64,000 nucleotides of DNA from Lycorma delicatula (GCF_047948215.1 NC_134457.1:87926898-87990897); one strand, 5' to 3'. Counted from the first letter of the stretch, positions 35,777 through 47,262 are shown. Notes: generated from the letters alone by a model not told the origin. Made by a program: numbers and translations.

Positions 35777-37279
35777 GTGAGTAATATATTTTTTTCATGA
35801 ACATGCCATGTGGATGAATTCTTCGTAAAATAATGTCAAATATGTTCTACATCTTTTACGATAACGTGATTAAATGTGGTATTGTTAAGTTAATATCTGT
35901 GGACATTTAATTATCTTTTTTATTTATTTTTTAATAATTATATCCTTCAGCGTTCGATATAGTTAATATATTATCTATTAAGCTAGTGGGCGACTGTCAT
36001 TTTAATTTATATTTTTATTTTAATCTGATCTATTACATTTTATTGTTAATTAAAGGGTATTTTGCTGTTGTTTTCGCCGGAATCTGAGCATGGCAAAATT
36101 TTAATATTAATGCCTTAATATTTTTGGAGAACAGTAGAATTTAAATCCTATTACCAGCTGTTTTATTGCTACAAGCCCCCTTCATCAATGACAGTGACAG
36201 TTAATTTAATATTTTTTTGGTGTATGATGTAAAGTGAAAAAGATGCCACACCCTGGCAGGGATTGAACCCTACACTAAGTGTGTGTGGATCCAGCATGCT
36301 GACCATTATACTAATTTGCTAGTCAGTTGTAACTACTTATTAGAGCAGTACGTTTTGGCTGATATAAGCAAGTGGCCTTACATTTTGTTTTATTCATTTT
36401 TTATAATTATTACATTTTTTGAGATGATTTATCTTTTAATAAGGAATGGTTAATCTAATATAGTTGTGATTTGTTTGAATAGTGTAGATGAGTCTTTAAT
36501 GGTCTCTTAAGGTAGCGGAATAGTTGGTCATTATCTAATAAACAATCTGTATAAAGCTAATTACAATAATTATTCTTATTTTATTTCGTTATTCAAAATA
36601 AAACTTATTTAAAAAATAATAAAACAAAAAAAATAAATTAACTTAAAAATGAAACAAAAACACTAAAAACGACAGAAAATAATATTTTTGTACTATCTTT
36701 AATATTTTTAAGACAAAAATATTCTAAGATTAGAAAAAAAAGTAATTTCAATACTACGTTTAGAAGAGAACCACTTCATCATTGTAATGTACAAAACAGA
36801 TAGACTAATGTATAGAGTTTTTCATTACTTTATTTACTAACATTTTTTCACATTGTAGGTTGTAGATACAGTAATACTTAATTGATTAGATTAATACTCA
36901 TTGGATGGATTGTAACCATTTACTTGAAAAATATTGATAAAACCATTGCATTCTGCTTCTCAGGTAGATGTAAAAATGCTGATCACATGGTAGAATTTCT
37001 GTTAATGAAAACTTTAGTATTTCCATTGCCCACAAAGTGAAATTTCTGAGTGGTTTATTGTATAACAAGTTCTTGTGGGATAAATTGATTTAATTTGAAA
37101 CAAAATAAAGTCATATTGTTTTGCTTTAAAGTGAATTACTAAAACTGTTTTTCTTCTTGTATAATTATTAAATATTTATGTAATAAATGCTCTGAAGCGT
37201 CTTAATAAAATACTAAGCTTTTTTTCATCATTATTTTAATATCTGTTATGCCTACAAATTTCTTGTATAAAGTTTAGTT
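35777..37279. other. Putative 5' intron of BDP1, left part
   Basis: Follows the candidate donor at 35777. Apart from the tRNA-like repeat at 36242-36328, it is A+T-rich without visible coding. Confidence 0.3.
36242..36328 (-). repeat. tRNA-like sequence (SINE head or tRNA pseudogene)
   Basis: On the - strand, CTAGCAAATTAGTATAATGGTCAGC resembles a D-arm with box A, and TAGGGTTCAATCCCTG resembles a T-arm with box B. The T-loop has six bases instead of seven and the acceptor arms do not pair well, so it is not a working tRNA. It carries neither the family A palindrome nor the family B body. Confidence 0.55.
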
Positions 37280-37830
37280 TCATTTCTTGTAGCTTCCTCA
37301 AAAATTCAAAATGAGTTTTTAAGGTTCATAAATAAGTTGTTAGATCATTATCCTTAATATGACCCTAAGTATGAATCATGTCAATCTATATTTAGAAAAT
37401 TAAATATGTTAACTTACCTTTGTGATTATATTTATGAATGGGCAATCTTTGCTAAAAGGAAATGTCAGTTTTTCTTAAAAAATAACAATATCCATTTTTA
37501 CCAAACCAGACAAAGGAACTGTTTTCGTTAAACTTAAGATAGTACGAAAGCTTTATTATGCTTCTGTTGCCATTTTTAATAAATTGTCAAACCATTTGAA
37601 ATATCTTCCTACCAATTTATTTAAAACATAATTAAAAGATTTTCTTTTACAGAAAGTATATTACTCTGTTGAAAGTATATAAATGAAATTTTTAAATAAT
37701 ACCAATACTAACATGATTTATTTGAATCCTGTTCAGCGTAGTGGTTTCAGTATTGAGTTCAGTATTCAGTAGTGGTTTCTGAATTGTGAATTATTTTGTG
37801 TGTTAACATTATTTCATGTGTTGATATTTA
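37280..37830 (+). mobile_element. Decayed non-LTR element 3' end, copy 2
   Basis: Better preserved copy of the 2880-3453 repeat. Around 37540-37680 the frame reads KLYYASVAIFNKLSNHLKYL, then LKDFLLQKVYYSVE, the pattern seen at the C-terminal end of many LINE reverse transcriptases, where the product ends after a short-helix region. No complete domain is left. It lies in the putative 5' intron of BDP1. Confidence 0.5.
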
Positions 37831-38009
37831 AATAATTAATTTAGACTTTAGAGAAATCTATTTTTTTATCTTATAATTTGTTTTTGTATTTCTAATTTAT
37901 CTTATATTGATGTGATTTGTATAATAAATTTTTATGTTTCGATCAGAATAATGATTTATTTGTTATTATATTAATGATGTAATAAATGAGTTTAATTAAT
38001 TTTTTACAG

Positions 38010-38028
38010 GTTACAGAATACATGTGAA
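38010..38028 (+). promoter_or_regulatory. BDP1 5' leader end with start-stop uORF
   Basis: A splice acceptor (TTTTTTACAG) ends at 38009, so the start-codon exon begins here. The leader contains ATGTGA (38022-38027), a start codon followed at once by a stop. After one base comes the main ATG (38029) in a good context (GAAATGG). A ribosome using the first ATG would terminate immediately. Confidence 0.65.
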
Positions 38029-39092
38029 ATGGCTTCTAGGCGGCTTAAATTTAAACCTAAACCATTAGTTGGTTTAATTAGAAGAAATAAAGATCAGAAT
38101 AATGAACAGGAATCTACAACTAAAAGTGATTTAGTTGAAGAAAAAAATCAGGTTTCCACTGGTAATAATGAATATGTTGCAGTAGATGTTACAGACAGCG
38201 TGCAGGTAAATCAAGAACCCGATAAATGTGATAATGATTCGATCAATCAGTTAAAAAAAAATGAAGTTTCATTTTCTCAAGAATCAACAAGCTCAGTATT
38301 GGAACAAAATGTAGAAGATAATAATGGTGGTTGCATTGTTGAAAGTAATGTTAATAATGATATAGTAGTTCAAAGCGATTTAAAAAGTGACATAAATAGT
38401 AAGATTAAGGATGTTTTGTCTAGTAGTAATGATAATAGTTGTAAAAGTATTATTAACAGTAATAATAATCAAAATGTAAGTGATCTAAATATAGTACAAA
38501 ATGATAGAGATGGAATAAATAATTTTAAGGGGACTGATAAACATAATACCACCAGTGTAATTTCTGACCAAAACACGTCAAAAGATGAATCTGTATTATC
38601 TAATAGTCATGAAAAACCTGGTACCACAGTATGTAACAAAAATAGCTCAGTAGATTTTGAGGCCGATAAAAAAGAGAATAAGAATAATTCAAGTCAAAAA
38701 ATGATACCTAGGTTTGGTAAGGGAAGATTTAAACCGGTTTTGGCTAATATTGTTCGTAAAAAAGATACTTCAGATGTTGCTAAAAATGAAGAAACTTTAG
38801 TAGAAGTCCCAGTGATTGTTAATAGTTCTTCTGTTGTAGAAGAAAGCTCAAAGGTAATTGAAAATGACAGAAGTTGTATTGTTAATACTGAAATATCTTC
38901 TGAAAAAGAAAATATTGATAAAAATATTTTGGAAGAACCTACTAAGCTACCTGAGAAAGAACCTGATACTGTTGAAAAGACTGTTGAAGAAAATGAGAAA
39001 TTGATGAATAATAAAGTGAATGATAATATTTCATCATCTGATATTGAAACTGATGCCGAACTAAATATAAGATCGCCAGTAAAATTATTTTG
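38029..39092 (+). CDS. Bdp1: BDP1 / TFIIIB B'' subunit, N-terminal coding exon
   Basis: First coding exon of the TFIIIB component B'', which with TBP and BRF1 recruits RNA polymerase III to tRNA and 5S genes in the nucleus. It codes for 354 residues plus two bases and ends at donor TG|GTAAGC. The protein opens with a basic segment, RRLKFKPKPLVGLIRR (residues 4-19). A related basic segment, PRFGKGRFKPVLANIVRKKD, occurs at about residues 227-246. Between and after them the chain is Asn/Ser/Asp/Glu-rich and predicted to be disordered, as in N-terminal BDP1 regions generally. The start has an acceptor just upstream and a good context. Family identity comes from the downstream exons. The strong Asn richness follows the A+T-rich genome. 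Confidence 0.85.
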
Positions 39093-39269
39093 GTAAGCAT
39101 TATTAATTTTTTTGTAATTATAAATGGGGATTTTGTAATACTTATTCTTAAAATATATTTTTTGAACTTAATATTTCTTGAACCAAAACCTTTTTTGATT
39201 TAAAAGATATTTATTTTTTTTTGAACTTAAAAGTTTTTGATCAAAACCATTTTTTCATTTTCTAAATAT
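39093..39269 (+). other. BDP1 first coding intron, left edge
   Basis: Intron 39093-43519 starts with GTAAGC and ends TTTCATTGTAG. Most of it is the LINE at 39270-42246; the rest (42247-43519) is A+T-rich with no other feature seen. Confidence 0.7.
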
Positions 39270-40943
39270 ATAATGGGCAGGCAGGAGTAGGTTTCATAAT
39301 GAACAAGAAGATAGGGAAGAGAGTAGAGTATTTCAAAACCCATAGCGAAAGAATCATTCTAATAAGGATAAAATCAAAACCTAAACCGACAACGATTGTT
39401 AACGTCTATATGCCTACAAGCGCCCATGATGATGATGAGGTAGAGTGTGTATACGAAGAGATTGATGAAGCAATTAAACACATAAAAGGAGATGAAAATT
39501 TAATAATAGTTGGAGATTGGAATGCAAGCATTGGAAAAGGCAAGGAAGGAAATATAGTGGGTGAATACGGGCTGGGCAAAAGGAATGAAAGAGCGGACCG
39601 ACTTATAGAGTTTTGCACGAAGTATAATTTAGTAATTGCCAACACCCAATTTAAAAATCATAATAGAAGAATATACATGTGGAAAAAGCCAGGCGATACT
39701 GCAAGGTATCAGATAGATTATATCATGGTTAAGCAAAGATTTAGAAATCAACTCGTTGACTGCAAAACTTACCCTGGAGCAGACATTGATAGCGACCATA
39801 ATTTGGTGATAATGAAATGTAGATTGGGGTTTAAAAACCTGAAGAAAATGTGTCAGATGAATCTGTGGAATTTAGAGAAGCTTGATGAAGAGGAGGTAAA
39901 GAAGATTTTTGAGGAGGACATTGAAAGAGGTCTGAATAAAAAAGATAAGGTAGAAAATGTAGAAGAAGAATGGGAGAATGTTAAAAAGGAAATTCTTAAA
40001 TCAGCAGAAGCAAACTTAGGCGGAATAAAGAGAACTGGTAGAAAACCTTGGGTTTCAGACGATATATTGCAGCTGATGGATGAACGTAGAAAATATAAGA
40101 ATGATAGTGATGAAAGTAAAAGGAACTATCGGCAATTAAGAAATGCTATAAACAGGAAGTGCAAACTGGCGAAAGAAGAGTGGATTAAAGAAAAGTGTTC
40201 AGAAGTGGAAAGAGAAATGAACATTGGTAAAATAGACGGAGTATACAGGAAAGTTAAGGAAAATTTTGAGTACATAAATTAAAATGTAATAATGTGTTAA
40301 ACAAAGATGGTACACCAATATATAATACGAAAGGTAAAGTCGATAGATGGGTGGAATATATTGAAGAGTTATACGGAGGAAATGAATTAGAAAATGGTGT
40401 TATAGAGGAAGAAGAGGAAGTTGAGGAGGATGAAATAGGAGAAACAATTCTGAGATCTGAATTTAAGAGAGCATTAAAAGATTTAAATGGCAGAAAGGCT
40501 CCTGGAATAGATGGAATACCTGTAGAATTACTGCGGAGTGCAGGTGAGGAAGCGATTGATAGATTATACAAACTGGTGTGTAATATTTATGAAAAAAAGG
40601 AATTTCCGTCGGACTTCAAAAAAAGTGTTATAGTAGTGATACCAAAGAAAACAGGGGCAGATAAATGTGAAGAATACAGAACAATTAGTTTAACTAGTCA
40701 TGCATCAAAAATCTTAACTAGCATTGTATACAGAAGAATTGAGATTAGAGTGGAAGAAGTGTTAGGAGAAGACCAATTTGGTTTCAGGAAAAGTATAGGG
40801 ACAAGGGAAGCAATTTTAGGCCTCAGATTAATAGTAGAAGGAAGATTAAAGAAAAACAAACCAACATACTTGGCGTTTATAGACCTAGAAAAGGCATTCG
40901 ATAACGTAGACTGGAATAAAATGTTCAGCATTTAAAAAAAATT

Positions 40944-40958
40944 AGGGTTTAAATACAG
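40944..40958 (+). repeat. SINE target-site duplication, left
   Basis: AGGGTTTAAATACAG is repeated exactly at 41259-41273. The uninterrupted sequence is present in the related LINE at about 58360 (- strand), so the pre-insertion site is known. Confidence 0.93.
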
Positions 40959-41258
40959 GACCCACCGGGTTGGTCTAGTGGTTAACGTGTCTTCCCAAAT
41001 CAGCTGATTTGGAAGTCGAGAGTTACACCGTTCAAGTCCTAGTAAAGCCAGTTATTTTTACATGGATTTGAATACTAGATCGTGGATACCGGTGTTCTTT
41101 GGTGGTTGGGTTTCAATTAACCACACATCTCAGGAATGGTCGAACTGAGAATGTACAAGACTACACTTCATCTACACTCATACATATCATCCTCATTCAT
41201 CCTCTGAAGAATTATCTAAACGGTAGTTACCGGAGGCTAATCAGGAAAAAAGAAAGAA
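40959..41258 (+). mobile_element. tRNA-derived SINE, family A, copy 5 (inside LINE)
   Basis: A 300-bp copy with the clearest structure of the family. It has box A-like TTGGTCTAGTGGTTAACG, the perfect palindrome CCAAATCAGCTGATTTGG, box B-like CCGTTCAAGTCC, and then a body with GGTTGGGTTTCAATTAACCA and ATCATCCTCATTCATCCTC. The tail is A/G-rich. It has a perfect 15-bp target duplication and interrupts the reverse transcriptase frame just after the KAFDNVDWNKMF block. Confidence 0.93.
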
Positions 41259-42246
41259 AGGGTTTAAATACAGAGATAGAAGAACAATTGCTAACATGTA
41301 CAGGAACCAAACAGCAACAGTAATAATTGAAGAACATAAGAAAGAAGCCGTAATAAGAAAGGGAGTCCGACAAGGATGTTCCCTATCTCCGTTACTTTTT
41401 AATCTTTACATGGAACTAGCAGTTAATGATGTTAAAGAACAATTTAGATTCGCAGTAACAGTACAAGGTGAAAAGATAAAGATGCTACGATTTGCTGATG
41501 ATATAGTAATTCTAGCCGAGAGTAAAAAGGATTTAGAAGAAACAATGAACGGCATAGATGAAGTCCTACGCAAGAAAAAAACAAAGTAATGAAATGTAGT
41601 AGAAATAACCAAGATGGACCACTGAATGTGAAAATAGGAGGAGAAAAGATTATGGAGGTAGAAGAATTTTGTTATTTGGGAAGTAGAATTACTAAAGATG
41701 GACGAAGCAGGAGCGATATAAAATGCCGAATAGCACAGGCGAAACGAGCCTTCAGTAAGAAATATAATTTGTTTACATCAAAAATTAATTTAAATGTCAG
41801 GAAAAGATTTTTGAAAGTATACGTTTGGAGTGTCACTTTATATAAGTGAAACTTGGACAATCGGAGTATCTGAGAAGAAAAGATTAGAAGCTTTTGAAAT
41901 GTGGTGCTATAGGAGAATGTTAAAAATCAGATGGGTGGATAAAGTGACAAATGAAGAGGTATTGCGGCAAATAGATGAAGAAAAAAGCATTTGGAAAAAT
42001 ATAGTTAAAAGAAGAGACAGACTTATAGGCCACATACTAAGGCATCCTGGAATAGTCGCTTTAATATTGGAAGGACAGGTAGAAGGGAAAAATTGTGTAG
42101 GCAGGCCATGTTTGGAATATGTAAAACAATTTGTTAGGGATGTAGGATGTAGAGGGTATACTGAAATGAAACGACTAGCACTAGATAGGGAATCTTGGAG
42201 AGCTGCATCAAACCAGTCAAATGACTGAAGACAAAAAAAAAAATAT

Positions 42247-43519
42247 ATATATTTATGCTAGAAGACACAGCTATACCTGCTGATAAATACTTTAGTCACT
42301 AGGTAAACCTTTTGTAGTTACTGTTTAAGAAACAGTTTTTCAATAATAAGAGGCGAATCCACCCGTACCAAATGATAAAAATACCAAGGATTCCACCTTT
42401 AAATATTCTCTTCATATAATTGTCATATAACTCTGAATTGTGTGAGGGTAATCCAAATGATTTTGTTGTGATGATGATCTAATTGTGAGGCATCATCATA
42501 TCCCCACATCCTTCTTTAAACTGTTTGCTTTATTATTCATTTTGTTATCACCACATTTCACATTTATGACAATTTTTTCGACTAGTTTATTGGTGTCTCC
42601 ATTTAGTGAAAAAAGCTTATAAATCATAGTCTGTTAGAGTTCCCTAATCAAATTTAATAGTTTAAACATATAGCATAAGACAACATGATTTTTTGTCCCC
42701 AAACTGGTTTCTGCAGTTTGCTAAAAGATGAGGGAGGTCAACATGTTTGAAACTGTTGTTGCAAAGTCATTTACAAATTGTAATTTCTTTCCTAATGTGG
42801 ATTGTATATTTTAATATTTCTTTAAGACCCAGCATTTTTTATTTATTTTTATTTTGGAATATCTGATTTAAGTTGTATGGTAAACAATTGATCTCAGCTA
42901 AATTGTGGTAAATCTGTGGTAAATCAATTGATTTGCCACAGCTTATTAGCGTATTTTATGTACTATCAATGTAATAATGCAATCAGTATCATAGTTATTC
43001 AAAATGTAATTGAATAGCTGTTCATAATTTAATAGTATAAAATTTAATTTAATACTATTTGATTAGTCTCATAATTAATTCAGAATGTATGAAAAAATTG
43101 GCCTTCATCTGTAATCATTTGAAATAATATTAAGCAATTGGTTTGGCTGTAGTTTTTATATAAAAAAAAAGAAGCTATTAATGTAGATAAATAATTATGT
43201 TTAATTGACTGCTGTCTTAAAACTATCATTCATCCAAGGTAGTTTTAATATTTTATTATGTACTTGAATGTACATTGCTCCACTATGATGAACGATAGAT
43301 AGTATATTCTGTTACCATTATATCCTACTAGTTCATTAAACGTTTACCCAAGATTTTTCCCAATTGACACTGCATTATTTTATTAAAAAAGTAAAATATA
43401 TTGTTGTTTTAAATTTAGGTTAAAAAAATTAATATAACTATAAATTTTATTAAACTTGTAATATATTACTATATGATATAATCTTTGTTTTTGTGCTTAT
43501 TGTATTTGTTTCATTGTAG
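42247..43519 (+). other. BDP1 first coding intron, right part
   Basis: No additional element recognised; a short repeated GTGGTAAATC lies around 42905-42930. Confidence 0.45.
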
Positions 43520-43681
43520 CCCTAAAAAGCGCCAAAGATCACAAGGAACATCATTTTCTAATATGACTATCAAGGCGATGCAGACATTCAAAGATAAATT
43601 CAAAGATGGTAATGTTGACAAAAGTAAACTTATGATGCGTGATCTTATATTCTACAATCCTTCTACAAATCCCATGCCGCA
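43520..43681 (+). CDS. Bdp1: BDP1, second coding exon
   Basis: Acceptor TTTCATTGTAG and donor CA|GTAAGT bound a 162-base exon that completes a Cys codon with the first exon. It codes for about residues 355-409. The segment KSKLMMRDLIFYNPSTNPMP matches the conserved BDP1 block that follows a basic linker (in vertebrate BDP1 this block has the pattern K.TMRD.I.Y.P..NPM). This is the strongest family marker in the gene, and it lies upstream of the SANT domain as expected. A Lys-rich helix-prone stretch (MQTFKDKFKDG) precedes it. Confidence 0.9.
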
Positions 43682-46052
43682 GTAAGTTTCATTTAAAAAA
43701 CTACTTAATGATATTTCTTAATTTTGGTGTTATGGTAGTACTCTAAAACTTGCTTCAGTTCTGATTGAAGAGTTTTAAAAATAATAAAAAAATAGCTCAA
43801 ACTAAATTACTAGGTCTACTATAGTGTGCCATATCTGTGAAAGAAAGTTAGAAATTGTGTTCTTTGAAGAGTTGATTGTTTTTTAATAATTTTTATGAAT
43901 GGACTTTCTTTTGACAGATACAGCCATTTTGAATTGTTTAGAAAACGCCGTGGAGTAGTAATTTTAAATTCCTATTATATTTCAATCTAATCAACTTGAT
44001 TGAAAGTTTTACAAAGTATTTCTTGCTTTTTTTAATTGAATAAATATTATGAAGGTGAGTTAATAATATGATATATGTGGACTACCCTTTTATTCATCAT
44101 AATTTGAATGAAAAGTTGTGGTAGACGTTTATGATTGGAATATATTGTGTGTTTTATGAAAGTTTGATTACTCTTTGCGTAGTAAGAAAGAATCTTTAAG
44201 TATTAAATATGTATTTCTAGTTTTGGGTTCCTAATGTATTTTCAGTAAAAAAGATAGCATTTTTTGTAACTCAACACAGATGTACAATATGCGAGTAAGA
44301 ATGCTCAGTAAGCCAGAACTGTTTACATTCCATGTGCTGATTTTTTTTTTCCATGTTGCTGACTTTATTTTTAGTAGGTAATTGCCACGACTTCCCCTGC
44401 TGCTTTCCCCAGGATCTGAGTGGAAAGTGATTTAACATCCAGTACAGAAGAATGCTGTAATATGACTAGAACTTACAGAATCACTGGGATGTGGTATTGT
44501 TGCCTTCACCAACAGATCAGCCACCCCTAACAAAACAAATAGATACTTTTTGCAGTTGGTTATAACTAAGAGAAGGTCACTGCTCTTAAGCTACTTCTAA
44601 CATGGGGAGCAAATGGTTCTGTAAAGTACTTCTGGCCTGCTCTTAATCTTTGACCTGTCCTAATAAGAGATGCTACTAGACTAAGCTATTGCTGGCATAT
44701 CTCATGTTCAGTAAGCATGCAAGCACAAGACTTGCTGGGGATAGTAAAGTAATATTATGTATTAAAACTACTAAATGCCAAATGCAGTTTTATAAGAGGA
44801 AGAATACTAAGGTAAATGTAGTGCTTTTGAAAGGTTATCTGATCATCTGCATAAAATTATTATAAAAAACATAATACTTGTAATAAAACATATAGGGTTA
44901 ATGTTTTATAAAAAAATATCAACAAAATTAGCATTGCCATTAATTAAAATTTTGTATCACTGCAGTGGGAGAATGTAATCTGTTGTAGTAGGTAGATAAG
45001 TGATAGATGCTGTTATTCATCATGGTAATGATAGGAAATAAATTAATAAATAAGAGAAATAAATAAAAATTTGAAGTTGGTTAGTATTTTATAATATAAA
45101 ATTTCATTTAATATCTCTTTATTTTATGTGTGAAGTTTTTTGTAAATTTACATTGATGAGAAAACTTCTTGAAAACACTGTTTTTGTAAGTTTTGTTATG
45201 CATTAGATTATAACTGGCATTTAATAATTTTTTAATACAAATATTCTTGTTAGAAAATTATAATACATAAGTATTGTATGTTTTAATTTTTGTTCTGAAA
45301 CTTTTTTAATGTTAATTCATAAAAAAAAAATCAGAAGTAAAATGCTTGAAAGTTTTACATTATCTGAAGCTGGTAGTATCTTTCAGAAACTATCTAAAGA
45401 TAATTTCAAATATAAAGTTTCAGTTTGATATCTGAAAACTTTAATTTCAGATATCAAACTGAAACTTGGGCACAGATACCATTTTTTTTTAGCACTGATT
45501 CTTATTTAAATGAGTTCCTTATAAAAGGACAGTGTTTAATTGGTGTGTAATGTAATTATTTTGTTTTTTGGTATAGTTGAAAGGCTTTGAATATAAAGTA
45601 TGATTTTACTGTTTCACAAAATTTTCTGCTCAAATTCCGTGAATTTTATTGTTTTTTCATTAGTAAAACTGTAAACTTTTAATACAGTTATTACTTTTAA
45701 ATAAATTGTTTACTTTGTGTTTCTTGAACTCGCTGTTTCATGTTATGATTTTATATTGTAATTTTATTAAATTTAATTAATTTTTAAGACTGTTATAGTT
45801 GCTTCAAATGCCAATTGACCAATGAAAGTGAAGCAAGTTATTGGGCTATAGTTTGTCAATGGTTTCTTACTTATCATACTTTCATTTTTAAAAACTTATG
45901 TAAAAGTTTTCAAAGAAGAAACTATCTAAGTCTGAAAAGTACTAAATTATGTTGCCTATCTTTAGAGAATAAGACTTTTTAATATATTTTATTACATGTA
46001 AGTATGTTTATATTAGATATAATGTTAACAATTATGTTCTTAATTTTTACAG
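43682..46052 (+). other. BDP1 second coding intron
   Basis: Runs from GTAAGT to TTTTTACAG. It contains a G+C-richer block (about 44280-44760) of unknown origin, and a perfect 23-bp-stem hairpin at 45415-45467. No other coding is seen. Confidence 0.7.
45415..45467. repeat. Perfect hairpin, 23-bp stem and 7-base loop
   Basis: The left arm 45415-45437 and the right arm 45445-45467 are exact reverse complements, separated by ACTTTAA. The sequence would be transcribed within the BDP1 primary transcript. The stem has no bulge or mismatch, unlike typical precursors of microRNAs. Confidence 0.9.
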
Positions 46053-46112
46053 GAGATCAGCTGTCAAAAGTAAAAAAGAACATTTAAAGCTGGAAAGTAA
46101 TGTTTCAAACAG
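46053..46112 (+). CDS. Bdp1: BDP1, third coding exon
   Basis: A 60-base exon between TTTTTACAG and donor AG|GTATTT. It completes Gln409 from the previous exon and codes for RSAVKSKKEHLKLESNVSN plus two bases. The sequence is a low-complexity Lys/Ser/Glu linker, as expected between the MRD block and the acidic segment of BDP1. The exon is supported mainly by its splice sites and by the phase, which fits both neighbours. Confidence 0.75.
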
Positions 46113-47135
46113 GTATTTCTTTGTGTTTTTTTGCTTGTCTTATTTTATTTATGTTTCTTCCTTCTTTGTTTTGTAAATAATGATATTAATTAATAAAAAT
46201 ATAATTAAAGATTGATTTCATTTAGAAGTAGATTAATAAATCGTCAAGAAAACATGTATTGCTGGTAAAGAAATCATGTGTCTATATGAAGTCATATTTT
46301 TTACCACTACTAGAAATTATAATACATTTTTTTATTACTGAAAACATAAAAATTGATAAAACTTTCATAATGGATTGTATGCATGAACAGAACACATTTC
46401 TGAATAAAATTCCTAGGCTGTGCCTACTTTAATTTACAAATGTTACAGTATTACTGTTGAACATTTTCCAATAAAAGTTTTTTATTATAATTAAGATTTT
46501 TATTTATTTTTGAGTATTCATTTCTGACATAAAATTAGGCTTGATCCAGGTTGAAGATTTTGCTTTTAGACCAAAGAACTGTTTTCTCTATGTTTATGAC
46601 AATAGATGTGCCATTCAGACAATGAAAAGTGTCTGAGTGGTAGACTGACTATAAAATACTTTGATTGTCAAAATTATTGATTTATTGATATACTGAATTA
46701 TTTAGTTGTGACTAAACAAACCTCCTGCAGCTGCATCCTGATTAAGAATACATTTTTACTTGATTACAGAAGCATGGGAATATGTTGGAAATTTACCGTG
46801 TGTTTATTTATGACTGTAGATAATATACTTCCAGAATAATTGTCCTGATTTACAAAAATGCAAGTTAAAATATTTAATTTTCTAATATCGATTGATACCA
46901 ATTTAAAGAAGAAGGAATGAAGAATAAGAAAGGGAAGAAAGCAAAATAAGGGGCAGTACATTCATAAAGGGACTGCCGATAGGGTAGTTTATTATCTTAC
47001 CAAAACCAAAGTGTTTCTAACTTTTTAATATTCTTAGGTCCATTTAAGAGAACTGCATGTAATCTTGGGCACATTGTATAATTTGTTCTTTTGCTTTTTT
47101 GTGCCTTTTTATTACAGTTAATAATTTATTTACAG
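46113..47135 (+). other. BDP1 third coding intron
   Basis: A+T-rich. A nearer acceptor-like ATTACAG at 47117 would give an immediate in-frame stop, so the TTTACAG ending at 47135 is preferred. Confidence 0.6.
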
Positions 47136-47262
47136 TACGGTTGAGGATATGCTGGAAGAAGAAAAAGTTGATGATGTAGAAAATGAAGAAAGTGAGGCAG
47201 TGCCGGTTCCACAATTGAAAGTTGGTCCTGATGGTCAAATTATGATTGATCCAAAAAGTCTG
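47136..47262 (+). CDS. Bdp1: BDP1, fourth coding exon
   Basis: A 127-base exon coding for about residues 429-471. After an acidic run (EDMLEEEKVDDVENEESE) comes VPVPQLKVGPDGQIMIDPKS, matching the conserved BDP1 pattern VP..K...DG.I..D..SL that lies shortly before the SANT domain in animal homologues. It ends exactly at a codon boundary with donor CTG|GTAAGT. Confidence 0.9.

Larger units (their letters stand above)
39270..42246 (+). mobile_element. Non-LTR retrotransposon (EN + RT), copy 1, 5'-truncated and SINE-interrupted
   Basis: Inserted in the sense direction in the first coding intron of BDP1. An AP-type endonuclease is readable from 39299: INVYMPTSAHDD-type block, VGDWNASIGKG, YQIDYIMV, and the catalytic DSDHNLVIMK (about 39790). 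The reverse transcriptase follows from 40294: GRKAPGIDGIPVELL, FGFRKSIGTREA, FIDLEKAFDNVDW, GCSLSPLLFNLYM, and the catalytic RFADDIVILA (about 41487-41515). The C-terminal region is FEMWCYRRMLKIRW...GHILRHPG. It is broken by a base deletion near 40270, a SINE (40959-41258), a ~26-base deletion near 41575, and a frameshift near 41845. It looks most like the RTE-type group, but the clade is uncertain. It ends in an A run and TATA. Confidence 0.88.

Noticed and set aside
36242..36328. tRNA gene candidate
   Set aside because: Six-base T-loop and unpaired acceptor arm; treated as a tRNA-like repeat.
41099..41323. 74-codon open frame, similar to one at 20455-20679
   Set aside because: Both lie in SINE family A; the shared frame is due to shared repeat sequence, and the other copies do not keep it.
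45415..45467. Calling the hairpin a microRNA gene
   Set aside because: The stem is perfect and the whole hairpin is only 53 bases, shorter than usual precursors; without small-RNA data it is reported only as a hairpin.
47117..47135. Alternative acceptor ATTACAG for the fourth BDP1 coding exon
   Set aside because: It would put a stop codon (TAA) directly in frame after the junction.
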